From: Pseudomonas sp. UBA6562
GTDB taxonomy: Bacteria; Pseudomonadota; Gammaproteobacteria; Pseudomonadales; Pseudomonadaceae
NCBI RefSeq assembly: GCF_002434265.1
Contig: NZ_DJJS01000006.1
Span: 496,001-560,000 of the forward strand
DNA: 64,000 nt
Direction: 5' to 3'
The notes under the pieces are model-generated. The model saw nothing but the letters and a program-made list of their open reading frames with translations. It did no database searches and had not been told where the DNA came from. Below, piece after piece: positions 26,275 through 34,828 of this stretch (the first letter of the stretch is position 1; each line of letters starts with the position of its first letter). The position numbers and the translations under genes are program-made.

Positions 26275-27129
26275 TCAGTCGCCCGTAGCGATGGCACGCT
26301 GCGGATCGGTGATCCATTCGCTCCAGGAACCGGCGTACAGGCGGCCCAGCGGATAGCCAGCCAGGGCCAGGGCGAACAGGTTGTGGCAGGCCGACACCCC
26401 AGAGCCGCAGTAGGCCACCAACTGCTCGGCCGGGCGCTGCGCCAGAGCCTTGGCGAAGCGCGCACGCAGCTGCTCCACGGGCAGGAAGCGCCCCTCGGCG
26501 TCGAGGTTGTCGTTGAAGGCCTGGCACTGGGCGCCGGGAATGTGCCCAGCGACCGGGTCGATGGGCTCGACCTCGCCCCGAAAACGCGGCAGCGCGCGGG
26601 CGTCGATCAGGGTCAGGTCGGGGCTGCGCAGGCGTCTGAGCAAGTGCTCGGCGTCGATCACCAGGCTTGGGTCGGGCTCGCCGACGAACGTGCCCTCGCG
26701 CTTGGCCGGCGGATCGAGGCTCAGCGGCAGGTGCGCGGCATGCCACGCTTTGAGGCCGCCATCGAGCAGCGCCACACCGTCGCGCTTGCCCAGCCAGGCC
26801 AGCAACCACCAGGCCCGCGCCGCGAACAGCCCCGGTCCGTCGTCGTACAGCACCACCTCGCTGTCGACATCGATGCCCCACTCGCGCAGACGGGCCGACA
26901 GCCGAGCGGGGTCGGGCAGCGGATGGCGCCCGGTACGGCCCTTGCTCACTGACCCGCTCAGATCGCGCTCCAGGTCGGCGAACTGTGCGCCGGCGATATG
27001 CCCTTCGGCGTAGCTGCGCTGCCCGTAGTCGGCATCGTCCAGGGCGAAACGGCAGTCGAGGATCACCACCCCCGGCGTCTCCAGACGCTCGGCCAACTGC
27101 TGCGGGGTGATCAATTGCGCAAGCGGCAT
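26275..27129 (-). CDS. sseA: 3-mercaptopyruvate sulfurtransferase / rhodanese
   Basis: A 284-residue two-domain rhodanese. The N-terminal domain carries VVILDCRFALDDADYG and the C-terminal domain the active-site loop AYCGSGVSACHN with catalytic Cys; the CGSGV(S/T)A form is typical of 3-mercaptopyruvate sulfurtransferases rather than thiosulfate enzymes. It moves sulfane sulfur to cyanide or thiols. The start has AAGGAG seven bases upstream, which decides against an upstream in-frame start. Confidence 0.92.
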   Translation of the reverse strand: MPLAQLITPQQLAERLETPGVVILDCRFALDDADYGQRSYAEGHIAGAQFADLERDLSGSVSKGRTGRHPLPDPARLSARLREWGIDVDSEVVLYDDGPGLFAARAWWLLAWLGKRDGVALLDGGLKAWHAAHLPLSLDPPAKREGTFVGEPDPSLVIDAEHLLRRLRSPDLTLIDARALPRFRGEVEPIDPVAGHIPGAQCQAFNDNLDAEGRFLPVEQLRARFAKALAQRPAEQLVAYCGSGVSACHNLFALALAGYPLGRLYAGSWSEWITDPQRAIATGD

Positions 27130-27321
27130 GACTAACTCCTTATCGATGACGGGATGGACGTGGGCCGTTGTCATCTTACGGTCATCCGACGGGCGCTGGG
27201 TACCCGCACAGAGCCCCGAGGCGCGCCTGTCCGACCTGCGTGCGGGCGCGCGCTTCGGCCGGCTGGCGCGCCGCCAGGCAATGACCGCACGGTCTACAGT
27301 GCCATCGTTGCTCCACGCGAC

Positions 27322-27350
27322 TTGGCCGGGCGCAGTCGCTGCGCTACCAT
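27322..27350 (+). promoter_or_regulatory. Candidate sigma-70 promoter for coaD
   Basis: TTGGCC (27322-27327) and TACCAT (27345-27350) are 17 bases apart, 36 bases before the coaD start, in the 256-base divergent gap with sseA. Nothing else is recognised in that gap. Confidence 0.4.
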
Positions 27351-27385
27351 CCGACTCCCTAACGCACTCCTGCCAGGATCAAGCG

Positions 27386-27865
27386 ATGAACCGAGTGTTG
27401 TACCCGGGTACTTTCGACCCGATTACCAAGGGCCATGGCGATCTGGTCGAGCGCGCTTCACGGCTGTTCGACCACGTGATCATTGCCGTGGCGGCCAGCC
27501 CGAAGAAGAACCCCCTGTTCCCGCTGGAGCAACGCGTGGCGTTGGCCCAGGAGGTAACCGGCCACTTGCCCAACGTCACTGTGCTCGGTTTCTCCACGCT
27601 GCTGGCGGCGTTCGCCAAGGAACAGGGCGCCAACGTGCTGCTGCGCGGGCTGCGCGCCGTGTCGGACTTCGAATACGAATTCCAGCTGGCGAACATGAAC
27701 CGGCAATTGGCTCCGGATGTGGAAAGCCTGTTCCTCACCCCCTCCGAGCGTTATTCGTTCATCTCCTCGACGCTGGTCCGGGAGATCGCCGCGCTGGGCG
27801 GCGACATCACCAAGTTCGTGCACCCGGCGGTGGCCGACGCGCTGACCGAGCGCTTCAAGCGCTGA
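27386..27865 (+). CDS. coaD: Phosphopantetheine adenylyltransferase
   Basis: A 159-residue enzyme for the fourth step of coenzyme A synthesis: ATP plus 4'-phosphopantetheine to dephospho-CoA. Seen: nucleotidyltransferase motif YPGTFDPITKGHGDLVERA, LLRGLRAVSDFEYEFQLANMN (in parts LLRGLRAVSDFEYE and QLANMNRQL), and the ISSTLVREIA motif near the end. The internal ATG at the MNRVLYPG start gives the family length. Confidence 0.98.
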   Translation: MNRVLYPGTFDPITKGHGDLVERASRLFDHVIIAVAASPKKNPLFPLEQRVALAQEVTGHLPNVTVLGFSTLLAAFAKEQGANVLLRGLRAVSDFEYEFQLANMNRQLAPDVESLFLTPSERYSFISSTLVREIAALGGDITKFVHPAVADALTERFKR

Positions 27866-27977
27866 CCTACCGCGCCGCTCGACGCGCCCGCGTGCACTGC
27901 GGGCGCGAATACGGCACAATTGCGCCCTTGCTCAGTTAGCTACAGGTCCGGGCGCGATGCCCCCGGTCGGAGTCCCC

Positions 27978-28229
27978 ATGTCCCTGATCATCACCGACGA
28001 TTGCATCAACTGCGACGTCTGCGAACCCGAGTGCCCGAACGCGGCGATCTCCCAAGGCGAAGAGATCTACGTGATCGACCCCAACCTGTGCACCCAGTGC
28101 GTGGGCCATTACGACGAGCCGCAGTGCCAGCAGGTCTGCCCGGTCGACTGCATCCCGCTGGATGAAGCCCACCCGGAAACCGAAGAACAGCTGATGGCCA
28201 AGTACCGCCAGATCACCGGCAAGTTCTAG
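27978..28229 (+). CDS. YfhL-type 2[4Fe-4S] ferredoxin
   Basis: An 83-residue ferredoxin. Seen: first cluster motif CINCDVCEPECPN, and a second with CTQCVGHYDEPQCQQVCPVDC, where the 8-residue insertion between cysteines is typical of the Alv/YfhL type. Low-potential electron carrier; the partner is unknown. The start MSLIITDDC is preferred over one seven codons upstream. It follows coaD and converges on mutM, 18 bases away. Confidence 0.95.
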   Translation: MSLIITDDCINCDVCEPECPNAAISQGEEIYVIDPNLCTQCVGHYDEPQCQQVCPVDCIPLDEAHPETEEQLMAKYRQITGKF

Positions 28230-28247
28230 GTCAGGCCGATGTCGCGC

Positions 28248-29060
28248 TCAGCGCTGGCAGCGCAGGCAGTACACGCTCGCGCGCTGCCCCAGCTTGACCT
28301 CGCGCAGGGTCGTGCCGCAGACCTTGCACAGTTCGCCGCCCCGCCCGTAGACGAACAGCTCCTGCTGGAAGTACCCCGGCTGCCCATCGCCGCCGATGAA
28401 ATCGCGCAGCGTGGTGCCGCCGCGCTCGATGGCGGCGGCCAGGATGCGCTTGATCTCTTCGGCCAGCTTCAAGTATCGCGCCCGTGAAACCCCGCCCGCC
28501 TCGCGCCGCGGGTCGATGCCCGCCGCGAACAGCGCCTCGCTCGCATAGATGTTGCCGACCCCCACCACCACGGCGTTGTCCATGATGAACGGCTTGACCG
28601 CCATCGAACGGCCGCGCGAGAGCTGGTACAGCCGTTCGCCGTCGAACAGGTCGGTCAACGGCTCCGGCCCTAGGCGCAGCAGCAGTTCGTGGTTGTGCGG
28701 ATCCAGGCTCCAGAGCATGGCGCCGAAACGCCGCGGGTCGGTGTAGCGCAGGATCAGCCCCGACTCCAGCTCGATGTCCACATGCTCGTGCTTGCCTACC
28801 GGCGAGCCGCCCTCGACCAGCCGCAGGTTGCCCGACATGCCCAGGTGGCTGATCAAGGTGCCGACCTCGGCATTGATCAACAGGTATTTGGCGCGGCGCT
28901 GCACGGTGACGATGCGTTGCCCGGACAGCCGCGTGTCCAGGTCTTCGGGGATCGGCCAACGCAGGCGGCGGTCGCGCACCACCACGCGGCTGACACGCTG
29001 GCCTTCGAGAAATGGCGCAATCCCGCGCCGAGTGGTTTCGACTTCTGGCAGTTCCGGCAT
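28248..29060 (-). CDS. mutM: Formamidopyrimidine-DNA glycosylase
   Basis: A 270-residue base-excision repair enzyme removing 8-oxoguanine and Fapy lesions, with AP-lyase activity. Seen: N-terminal PELPEVETTRRG (proline 2 is the nucleophile after Met removal), SHLGMSGNLRL, the helix-two-turn-helix VVGVGNIYASEALF and a C-terminal zinc finger ending CKVCGTTLR ... VYCLRCQR. Complete. Preceded on the same strand by an HDOD gene, with 3 bases between them. Confidence 0.98.
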   Translation of the reverse strand: MPELPEVETTRRGIAPFLEGQRVSRVVVRDRRLRWPIPEDLDTRLSGQRIVTVQRRAKYLLINAEVGTLISHLGMSGNLRLVEGGSPVGKHEHVDIELESGLILRYTDPRRFGAMLWSLDPHNHELLLRLGPEPLTDLFDGERLYQLSRGRSMAVKPFIMDNAVVVGVGNIYASEALFAAGIDPRREAGGVSRARYLKLAEEIKRILAAAIERGGTTLRDFIGGDGQPGYFQQELFVYGRGGELCKVCGTTLREVKLGQRASVYCLRCQR

Positions 29061-29063
29061 GAA

Positions 29064-29936
29064 TCAGTGCCCGCTCGACTCTCGGAGGTTCTGTTTGAGG
29101 CTGTCGAAGTCGTATTCCGACAGCCCGATGTAGTCCAGCACCAGCGGCGCGATGGCGTTCCACTCATGGTCGACGGTCTGGTCGCCCAGCACGCGGTACG
29201 AGGCGCAGATGTGTTCGGCCATCTTGAGGACCGCCAGCAGATTCTTCAACTGCGGCTGGGCATTGTGCGACGACTCGTCGCTGAACACCGCCAGGGCATT
29301 GTGGTGGTTGGCGATGGCCATGCTCAGGTGCTCGGGCAGGCGCCAGGAACGTGCAGTGTAGTAGCCGACCACCGAATGGTTGGTGTTGAGCGCACGGTTT
29401 TCCGTGTCCACCACGCGCCAGCCCTCGTTGGCCTCGGCATAGGCCTCGACCAGCACGTCCATGTAGTTGGGAAAGCGCTTGAGCATCAGCGGCACGCCGC
29501 AATCGTGGAACAGGCCCAGGGCATAGGCTTCATCGACCGCCTGGATGCCGGTGCGCTTGGCCAGGGTCAGGCAGGTGTTGGCCACGTCCTGGGCGGTGTC
29601 CCAGAAACGGTTGAGGGTGACGATGGTTTCGTCGCTCATCTCGCCCTTGATCGACTGGGCGTTGATCAGGTTGATGATCGAGCGGCTGCCGAGCAGGTTC
29701 ACCGCCTTCTGGATCGAGCCGATCTTGTTGCTCAGGCCGAACTGCGTGGAGTTGACCAGTTTGAGCAAGGCCCCGGAAAGCCCCGGATCTTGAGCGATGA
29801 GACGGGCGATGGTGCCCAGGTCCGGGTCCGGCATGTACTGCTCGAACTGCAGGTCGACCAGGATCTGCGGTTGCGGGGGAATGCTGATGCCTTGCAAGGC
29901 TTGCTGGATCTGCTCGGGGGTGAGTTCGTGGGACAT
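29064..29936 (-). CDS. HDOD-domain protein
   Basis: A 290-residue protein dominated by one HDOD domain (an HD-related fold that often lacks phosphodiesterase activity), from IPPQPQILVDLQ through DPGLSGALLKLVNS and the SIQKAVNLLGSRSIINLI helix pair. HDOD proteins commonly act in signalling, including cyclic-di-GMP or motility circuits, but the output of this one cannot be read from sequence. Start chosen at MSHELTPEQI; upstream codons lack family similarity. It may be co-transcribed with mutM. Confidence 0.9.
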   Translation of the reverse strand: MSHELTPEQIQQALQGISIPPQPQILVDLQFEQYMPDPDLGTIARLIAQDPGLSGALLKLVNSTQFGLSNKIGSIQKAVNLLGSRSIINLINAQSIKGEMSDETIVTLNRFWDTAQDVANTCLTLAKRTGIQAVDEAYALGLFHDCGVPLMLKRFPNYMDVLVEAYAEANEGWRVVDTENRALNTNHSVVGYYTARSWRLPEHLSMAIANHHNALAVFSDESSHNAQPQLKNLLAVLKMAEHICASYRVLGDQTVDHEWNAIAPLVLDYIGLSEYDFDSLKQNLRESSGH

Positions 29937-30060
29937 GGAGGGATACTCGGAAAGATGCGTCGATTCTACCTGTTGGCAAAGCCGGTTGAGTACGAACTTC
30001 GCTGGATTAACCATTTGTCACGACCCGGCCTCAGGGCAGCACCTCGTCCGGCCGACAGGC

Positions 30061-30066
30061 TATACT
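30061..30066 (+). promoter_or_regulatory. Candidate -10 element (TATACT) for rlmI
   Basis: TATACT 28 bases before the rlmI start in the divergent HDOD/rlmI gap. No clear -35. Confidence 0.35.
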
Positions 30067-30093
30067 CCCGCTCTTTTTTCCCGGAGCGACGTC

Positions 30094-31290
30094 ATGTCCC
30101 TGCCCAGCCTTCGCCTCAAAGCCAACGCCGACCGCCGCCTGCGCGCCGGCCACCTGTGGGTTTACAGCAACGAGATCGACGTTGCCGCCACCCCGCTGCA
30201 AGGCCTGAGCGCCGGCCAGCAGGCCATCCTCGAAACGGCCAGCGGCAAGCCCCTGGGCGTGGTGGCGGTGAGCCCCAACAACCTCATCTGCGCCCGCCTG
30301 CTGTCGCGCGACGCCAAGCTGGCGCTGGACAAGTCGCTGCTGGTGCACCGCCTCAACGTGGCGCTGTCGTTGCGCGAGCGGCTGTTCGACAAGCCCTGCT
30401 ACCGTTTGGTATATGGCGATTCAGATCTGCTGCCGGGCCTGGTGGTGGACCGCTTCTTCGACATCCTCGTGGTGCAACTGGCTTCGGCGACCATGGAAGC
30501 GCACAAGGACGAAGTGATCGCCGCGCTGGTGCAGGTGCTCAAGCCCAGCGGCATCCTGTTCAAGAACGATTCGGCCGCGCGCGACGCCGAAGGCTTGCAG
30601 CGCTACGTCGAGACCGTCTACGGCGAAGTGCCGGACTGGGTCGCCTTGGAAGAGAACGGCGTCAAGTTCGAAGCCCCGGTGCGCGAAGGGCAGAAGACCG
30701 GCTGGTTCTACGACCACCGCATGAACCGCGCGCGCCTGGCGCCCTACGTCGCCGGCAAGCGCGTGCTCGACCTGTTCAGCTACATCGGCGGCTGGGGCGT
30801 GCAGGCCGGCGTGTTCGGCGCCAGTGAAGTGTTCTGCGTCGATGCTTCGGGCTTCGCCCTGGACGGTGTGGAGCGCAACGCGGCCCTGAACGGCATCGGC
30901 GAGAAGCTGACCTGCATCGAAGGCGACGTGTTCGAAGCCCTCAAGGAGCTCAAGGCCGCCGAAGAGCGCTTCGACGTGATCGTCGCCGACCCGCCCGCCT
31001 TCATCAAACGCAAGAAAGACCTGAAGAACGGCGAAGGCGCCTACCGCCGCCTGAACGAGCAGGCCATGCGCCTGCTGAACAAGGACGGCATCCTGGTCAG
31101 CGCCTCGTGCTCGATGCACCTGCCCGAAGACGACCTCAACGGCATCCTGCTGACCAGCGCCCGCCACCTGGACCGCAACCTGCAACTGCTCGAACGCGGC
31201 GGTCAGGGGCCGGACCACCCGGTGCACCCGGCGATTCCGGAGACGCGTTACATCAAGAGCATTACTTGCCGGTTGTTGCCCAACAGCTGA
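30094..31290 (+). CDS. rlmI: 23S rRNA (cytosine1962-C5)-methyltransferase, RlmI family
   Basis: A 398-residue class I SAM-dependent methyltransferase. Seen: N-terminal PUA RNA-binding domain (LRAGHLWVYSNEID), the central RlmI-like linker with KTGWFYDHRMNR, SAM motif VLDLFSYIGGWGV, DVIVADPPAFIKRKKD and the catalytic cysteine region SASCSMHL. Modifies helix 70 region of 23S rRNA in E. coli; the specificity here is inferred from the family. Confidence 0.93.
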   Translation: MSLPSLRLKANADRRLRAGHLWVYSNEIDVAATPLQGLSAGQQAILETASGKPLGVVAVSPNNLICARLLSRDAKLALDKSLLVHRLNVALSLRERLFDKPCYRLVYGDSDLLPGLVVDRFFDILVVQLASATMEAHKDEVIAALVQVLKPSGILFKNDSAARDAEGLQRYVETVYGEVPDWVALEENGVKFEAPVREGQKTGWFYDHRMNRARLAPYVAGKRVLDLFSYIGGWGVQAGVFGASEVFCVDASGFALDGVERNAALNGIGEKLTCIEGDVFEALKELKAAEERFDVIVADPPAFIKRKKDLKNGEGAYRRLNEQAMRLLNKDGILVSASCSMHLPEDDLNGILLTSARHLDRNLQLLERGGQGPDHPVHPAIPETRYIKSITCRLLPNS

Positions 31291-31302
31291 GGAGCGACGC
31301 TT

Positions 31303-31326
31303 GCGACCACCCCCGACGGTGGTCGC
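31303..31326. terminator. Hairpin between converging rlmI and mgtE
   Basis: A 9-bp perfect stem GCGACCACC / GGTGGTCGC with a 6-base loop, 12 bases after the rlmI stop. The following bases are pyrimidine-rich (CTCTTCCTCCT) but not a pure T run, so terminator strength is uncertain. Confidence 0.55.
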
Positions 31327-31341
31327 TGCGGCCTCTTCCTC

Positions 31342-32397
31342 CTAAATCTCCAGAACCTGCGACGCAATCCCGAAATACACCAGCACCCCCACTGCATCGG
31401 CGATCGATGTGACCAATGGACCGCTCGCAGTGGCAGGGTCGAGCTTGAGTCGGCTGAGCAGGAACGGCAGGCTCATGCCGATCAGGCTACCCATCAGCAC
31501 GATCACCACCATGCTGCTGGCGACGATCAATGCGATATCCGCACCGCCGCGCAGGATGCCGAGCCCGGCCACCGCCACGGCCATCGTAGCGCCCAGTGCC
31601 AAGGCGACCCCGCATTCGCGCCCGAGCAACTGCAGCCAGTCGCGCAATACCACTTCCCCCGTCGCCAGGCCGCGAACCATCAAGGTAGCGGACTGCGCAC
31701 CGGCGTTGCCGCCGCTATCGACCAGCAGCGGCAGGAAGAACACCAGTGCGATGTGCGCTGCGATGGTGTCTTCGAATGCCGCGATCCCGGCGCCGGAGAA
31801 CAGGTTGCCGAAAACCAGCAACACCAGCCACAGCACTCGCTTGCGGTACAGCAGGCCAAGGGTGGCGTCCTTGAGGTTGCCGATGTGGTTGGTGATGGAT
31901 GCGCCCTTGTGGAAATCTTCGGTGGCGGCGTCGACCACCACGTCCATCGCTTCGTCGCAGGTGATGATCCCCACCAGACGCCCGGCTTCGTCGAGCACCG
32001 GTACCGCCAGCAAGTCGTGCGCGCGGATCAACCGCGCCACTTCCTCCTGTGGCGTGGAAACGCTCACGCTGAGCACTTCGCGCGTCATGATCCGCTCCAC
32101 GGGGCAGTCCGGCAGAGCCAGGATCAACTCGCGCAGGGACACGGTGCCGAGCAGATTGCGGGCAGCGTCCAGGACATAGGACTGATAGATGGTTTCGGCA
32201 TCGGCGGCCTCGCGGCGCAACATGTCGATGGCCTGGCTGGCGTACAGCCCATGGTCGAGACTCGAGTACTGGCTCGTCATGAGCGCGCCGGCAGTACCTT
32301 CACGGTAATGGCCCAGTTGCAGGAACTGGTCGCGGCGGGCTTGGGCGGCTTGGCGCAGATCGTTGGGAGAAGGGGTAGCGGACATATCGTAGTGCAT
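31342..32397 (-). CDS. mgtE: MgtE-type magnesium transporter lacking the N domain
   Basis: A 351-residue Mg2+ channel/transporter. Seen: a short N-terminal helix, then the CBS pair (YREGTAGALMTSQY, VERIMTREVLSVSV, LAVPVLDEAGRLVGIIT), the plug-helix region, and five C-terminal transmembrane segments with LPLLVDSGGNAGAQSATL, GSLIGMSLPFLLSRL and the closing DAVGVLVYFGIA. Typical MgtE proteins are about 450 residues because a helical MgtE_N domain precedes the CBS pair; here it is absent, which should alter Mg2+ gating. Start decided by GGAG seven bases upstream. A structured leader precedes the gene. Confidence 0.93.
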   Translation of the reverse strand: MHYDMSATPSPNDLRQAAQARRDQFLQLGHYREGTAGALMTSQYSSLDHGLYASQAIDMLRREAADAETIYQSYVLDAARNLLGTVSLRELILALPDCPVERIMTREVLSVSVSTPQEEVARLIRAHDLLAVPVLDEAGRLVGIITCDEAMDVVVDAATEDFHKGASITNHIGNLKDATLGLLYRKRVLWLVLLVFGNLFSGAGIAAFEDTIAAHIALVFFLPLLVDSGGNAGAQSATLMVRGLATGEVVLRDWLQLLGRECGVALALGATMAVAVAGLGILRGGADIALIVASSMVVIVLMGSLIGMSLPFLLSRLKLDPATASGPLVTSIADAVGVLVYFGIASQVLEI

Positions 32398-32908
32398 GAA
32401 AGTCTCCAGGCGCCGTCCAGGCACCTGCGGACCTCACCCAGCCGGGCTCAAGCCTGCGGTAGCCCTGGCGACGGCGCGCTCAGTGCCAGATGACAGATTC
32501 CGGGGGAACCGAAACTGGGAAGGTCCATTGGGGGTGTTTCTCGTCGAGCCGCACATACGGCGCGGCAATCATAGGAAGGGGTAGGGTCGAAGTCAGCCCC
32601 TAGCTTGCCAATTCGTGCAGTTTCGGAAGCGTCCTACAGGACGGCCGCCCAATCCCTGACCCAAGGCGCCAAGGCACCACCGCGGCCAGCGGTCCAACTC
32701 GCCGTTCCCTCCCTGCGCCAGCGGTGTAGAATCGGCCCTATTCATCGCCAGTCATCCCCCGGCGGGTTTATGAGCTCTGGTCGAGCACGCGGCGATCCCG
32801 TGCTGTCGTCGACCTCATCCGTGCCAATGGCAACCGACTTTCGGCGCAATGGACAAGAGAAGCTCACTTCCCCTTTACGTGACCTGATCAAGCCGCCAGG
32901 AGTGCTTC
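32398..32908. other. Divergent mgtE/ilvD intergenic region
   Basis: A 511-base gap. Besides the mgtE leader hairpin at its left end, it contains a TGTAGAAT extended -10-like element for ilvD (TAGAAT at 32728-32733) without a clear -35. No coding sequence, tRNA or REP element is seen in it. Confidence 0.55.
32404..32476 (-). promoter_or_regulatory. Structured leader directly upstream of mgtE
   Basis: On the minus strand, CGCCGT..CCAGG (32476-32464) pairs with CCTGG-ACGGCG (32421-32411), giving an 11-bp stem with a 2-base bulge. It encloses about 42 bases that contain a smaller GGC-TTGA-GCC hairpin and a GGGTGAGGTCC stretch. The mgtE ribosome site (GGAG, 32404-32407) lies immediately after the stem. 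This arrangement would suit a Mg-responsive leader, but the remaining conserved blocks of the M-box riboswitch are missing. Confidence 0.5.
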
Positions 32909-34750
32909 ATGCCTGATTATCGTTCCAAGACTTCCACCCACGGCCGCAACATGGCCGGCGCCCGTGCCCTGTGGCGCGCCACCGGCATGAAAGACGACGA
33001 TTTCAAGAAGCCGATCATCGCCATCGCCAACTCCTTCACCCAGTTCGTTCCGGGGCATGTGCACCTCAAGGACATGGGCCAGTTGGTCGCCCGCGAGATC
33101 GAGCGCGCCGGTGGCGTGGCCAAGGAATTCAACACTATCGCGGTCGACGACGGCATCGCCATGGGCCACGACGGCATGCTCTATTCGCTGCCCAGCCGCG
33201 AGATCATCGCCGACGCGGTGGAATACATGGTCAATGCGCACTGCGCCGACGCCATCGTCTGCATCTCCAACTGCGACAAGATCACGCCCGGCATGCTGAT
33301 GGCCGCGCTGCGCCTGAACATCCCGGTGATCTTCGTCTCCGGCGGCCCGATGGAAGCCGGCAAGACCAAACTGGCCAGCCACGGCCTGGACCTGGTCGAC
33401 GCCATGGTCATCGCCGCCGATTCCTCGGCCTCCGACGAAAAGGTCGCCGAGTACGAACGTAGCGCCTGCCCGACCTGCGGTTCCTGCTCGGGCATGTTCA
33501 CCGCCAACTCGATGAACTGCCTGACCGAAGCCCTGGGCCTGGCCCTGCCCGGCAACGGCTCGACGCTCGCCACCCACTCGGACCGCGAGCAGCTGTTCCT
33601 CACCGCCGGGCGCACCATCGTGCAGTTGTGCAAGCGCTACTACGGCGAGAACGACGCGTCGGTCCTGCCGCGCAGCATCGCCAACTTCAAGGCGTTCGAG
33701 AACGCCATGATGCTCGACATCGCCATGGGCGGCTCGACCAACACCATCCTCCACCTGCTGGCCGCAGCCCAGGAAGGCGAAGTCGAATTCGACCTGCGCG
33801 ACATCGATCGCCTGTCGCGCACCGTGCCGCAGCTGTGCAAGGTGGCGCCGAACATCCAGAAGTACCACATGGAAGACGTGCACCGCGCCGGCGGCATCTT
33901 CAGCATCCTCGGTTCGCTGGCCCGTGGCGGCCTGCTGCACACCGACCTGCCGACCGTACACAGCCTGAGCATGGCCGACGCCATCGCCCAGTGGGACATC
34001 ACCCAGACCGACGACGAGGCCGTGCACACCTTCTTCAGGGCAGGCCCGGCGGGCATCCCGACGCAAACCGCATTCAGCCAGTCGACCCGTTGGGAGACCC
34101 TGGACGACGACCGCGAGAACGGCTGCATCCGCAGCTTCGAGCACGCCTACTCCAAGGAAGGCGGCCTGGCCGTGCTGTACGGCAACATCGCCCAGGACGG
34201 CTGCGTGGTGAAGACCGCCGGTGTCGACGAGTCGATCCACGTGTTCGAAGGCAACGCCAAGATCTTCGAGAGCCAGGACAGCGCCGTGCGTGGCATCCTC
34301 GCCGACGAAGTGCAGGCCGGTGACATCGTCATCATCCGTTACGAAGGCCCGAAAGGCGGCCCGGGCATGCAGGAAATGCTCTACCCGACGTCGTACCTGA
34401 AGTCCAAGGGCCTGGGCAAAGCCTGCGCCCTGCTCACCGACGGCCGCTTCTCGGGCGGCACCTCGGGCCTGTCCATCGGCCACGCTTCCCCGGAAGCCGC
34501 CGCCGGTGGCGCGATCGGCCTGGTGCGCGATGGCGACAAGGTGCTGATCGACATCCCCAACCGCTCGATCAACCTGCTGGTCAGCGACGAAGAGCTGTCG
34601 CACCGCCGCATCGAGCAGGACAAGAAAGGCTGGAAGCCGGTGGAAGTGCGTCCGCGCAAGGTGACCACGGCGCTGAAGGCCTACGCCCTGCTGGCGACCA
34701 GCGCCGACAAGGGCGCGGTGCGCAACAAGGCGATGCTCGACGGGCTGTGA
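32909..34750 (+). CDS. ilvD: Dihydroxy-acid dehydratase
   Basis: A 613-residue Fe-S dehydratase for the third common step of isoleucine/valine/leucine synthesis and pantothenate precursor supply. Seen: cluster cysteines in SNCDKITPGMLMAALR and CPTCGSCSGMFTANSMNC, the ALGLALPGNGS motif, DIAMGGSTNTILHLLA and LTDGRFSGGTSGLSIGHASPEA (in parts LTDGRFSGGTSG, IGHASPEA). Complete and unremarkable in length. Ends before a strong terminator. Confidence 0.98.
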   Translation: MPDYRSKTSTHGRNMAGARALWRATGMKDDDFKKPIIAIANSFTQFVPGHVHLKDMGQLVAREIERAGGVAKEFNTIAVDDGIAMGHDGMLYSLPSREIIADAVEYMVNAHCADAIVCISNCDKITPGMLMAALRLNIPVIFVSGGPMEAGKTKLASHGLDLVDAMVIAADSSASDEKVAEYERSACPTCGSCSGMFTANSMNCLTEALGLALPGNGSTLATHSDREQLFLTAGRTIVQLCKRYYGENDASVLPRSIANFKAFENAMMLDIAMGGSTNTILHLLAAAQEGEVEFDLRDIDRLSRTVPQLCKVAPNIQKYHMEDVHRAGGIFSILGSLARGGLLHTDLPTVHSLSMADAIAQWDITQTDDEAVHTFFRAGPAGIPTQTAFSQSTRWETLDDDRENGCIRSFEHAYSKEGGLAVLYGNIAQDGCVVKTAGVDESIHVFEGNAKIFESQDSAVRGILADEVQAGDIVIIRYEGPKGGPGMQEMLYPTSYLKSKGLGKACALLTDGRFSGGTSGLSIGHASPEAAAGGAIGLVRDGDKVLIDIPNRSINLLVSDEELSHRRIEQDKKGWKPVEVRPRKVTTALKAYALLATSADKGAVRNKAMLDGL

Positions 34751-34771
34751 GGTTCGGCTGGCATGCGCAAT

Positions 34772-34798
34772 AACCGGCGCCTGGTGCGCCGGTTTTTT
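34772..34798. terminator. Intrinsic terminator after ilvD
   Basis: AACCGGCGC / GCGCCGGTT, a 9-bp stem with a 5-base loop, followed by TTTT on the plus strand. It lies 21 bases after the ilvD stop. Confidence 0.88.
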
Positions 34799-34828
34799 GT
34801 GCCTTGGAAAACAGTCCGGGCCGGGCGC

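Noticed and set aside
32398..32500. Classical M-box magnesium riboswitch
   Set aside because: Only one short GGTGAGGT-like block matches; the downstream conserved blocks of the M-box are missing, so the segment is reported as an unassigned leader.
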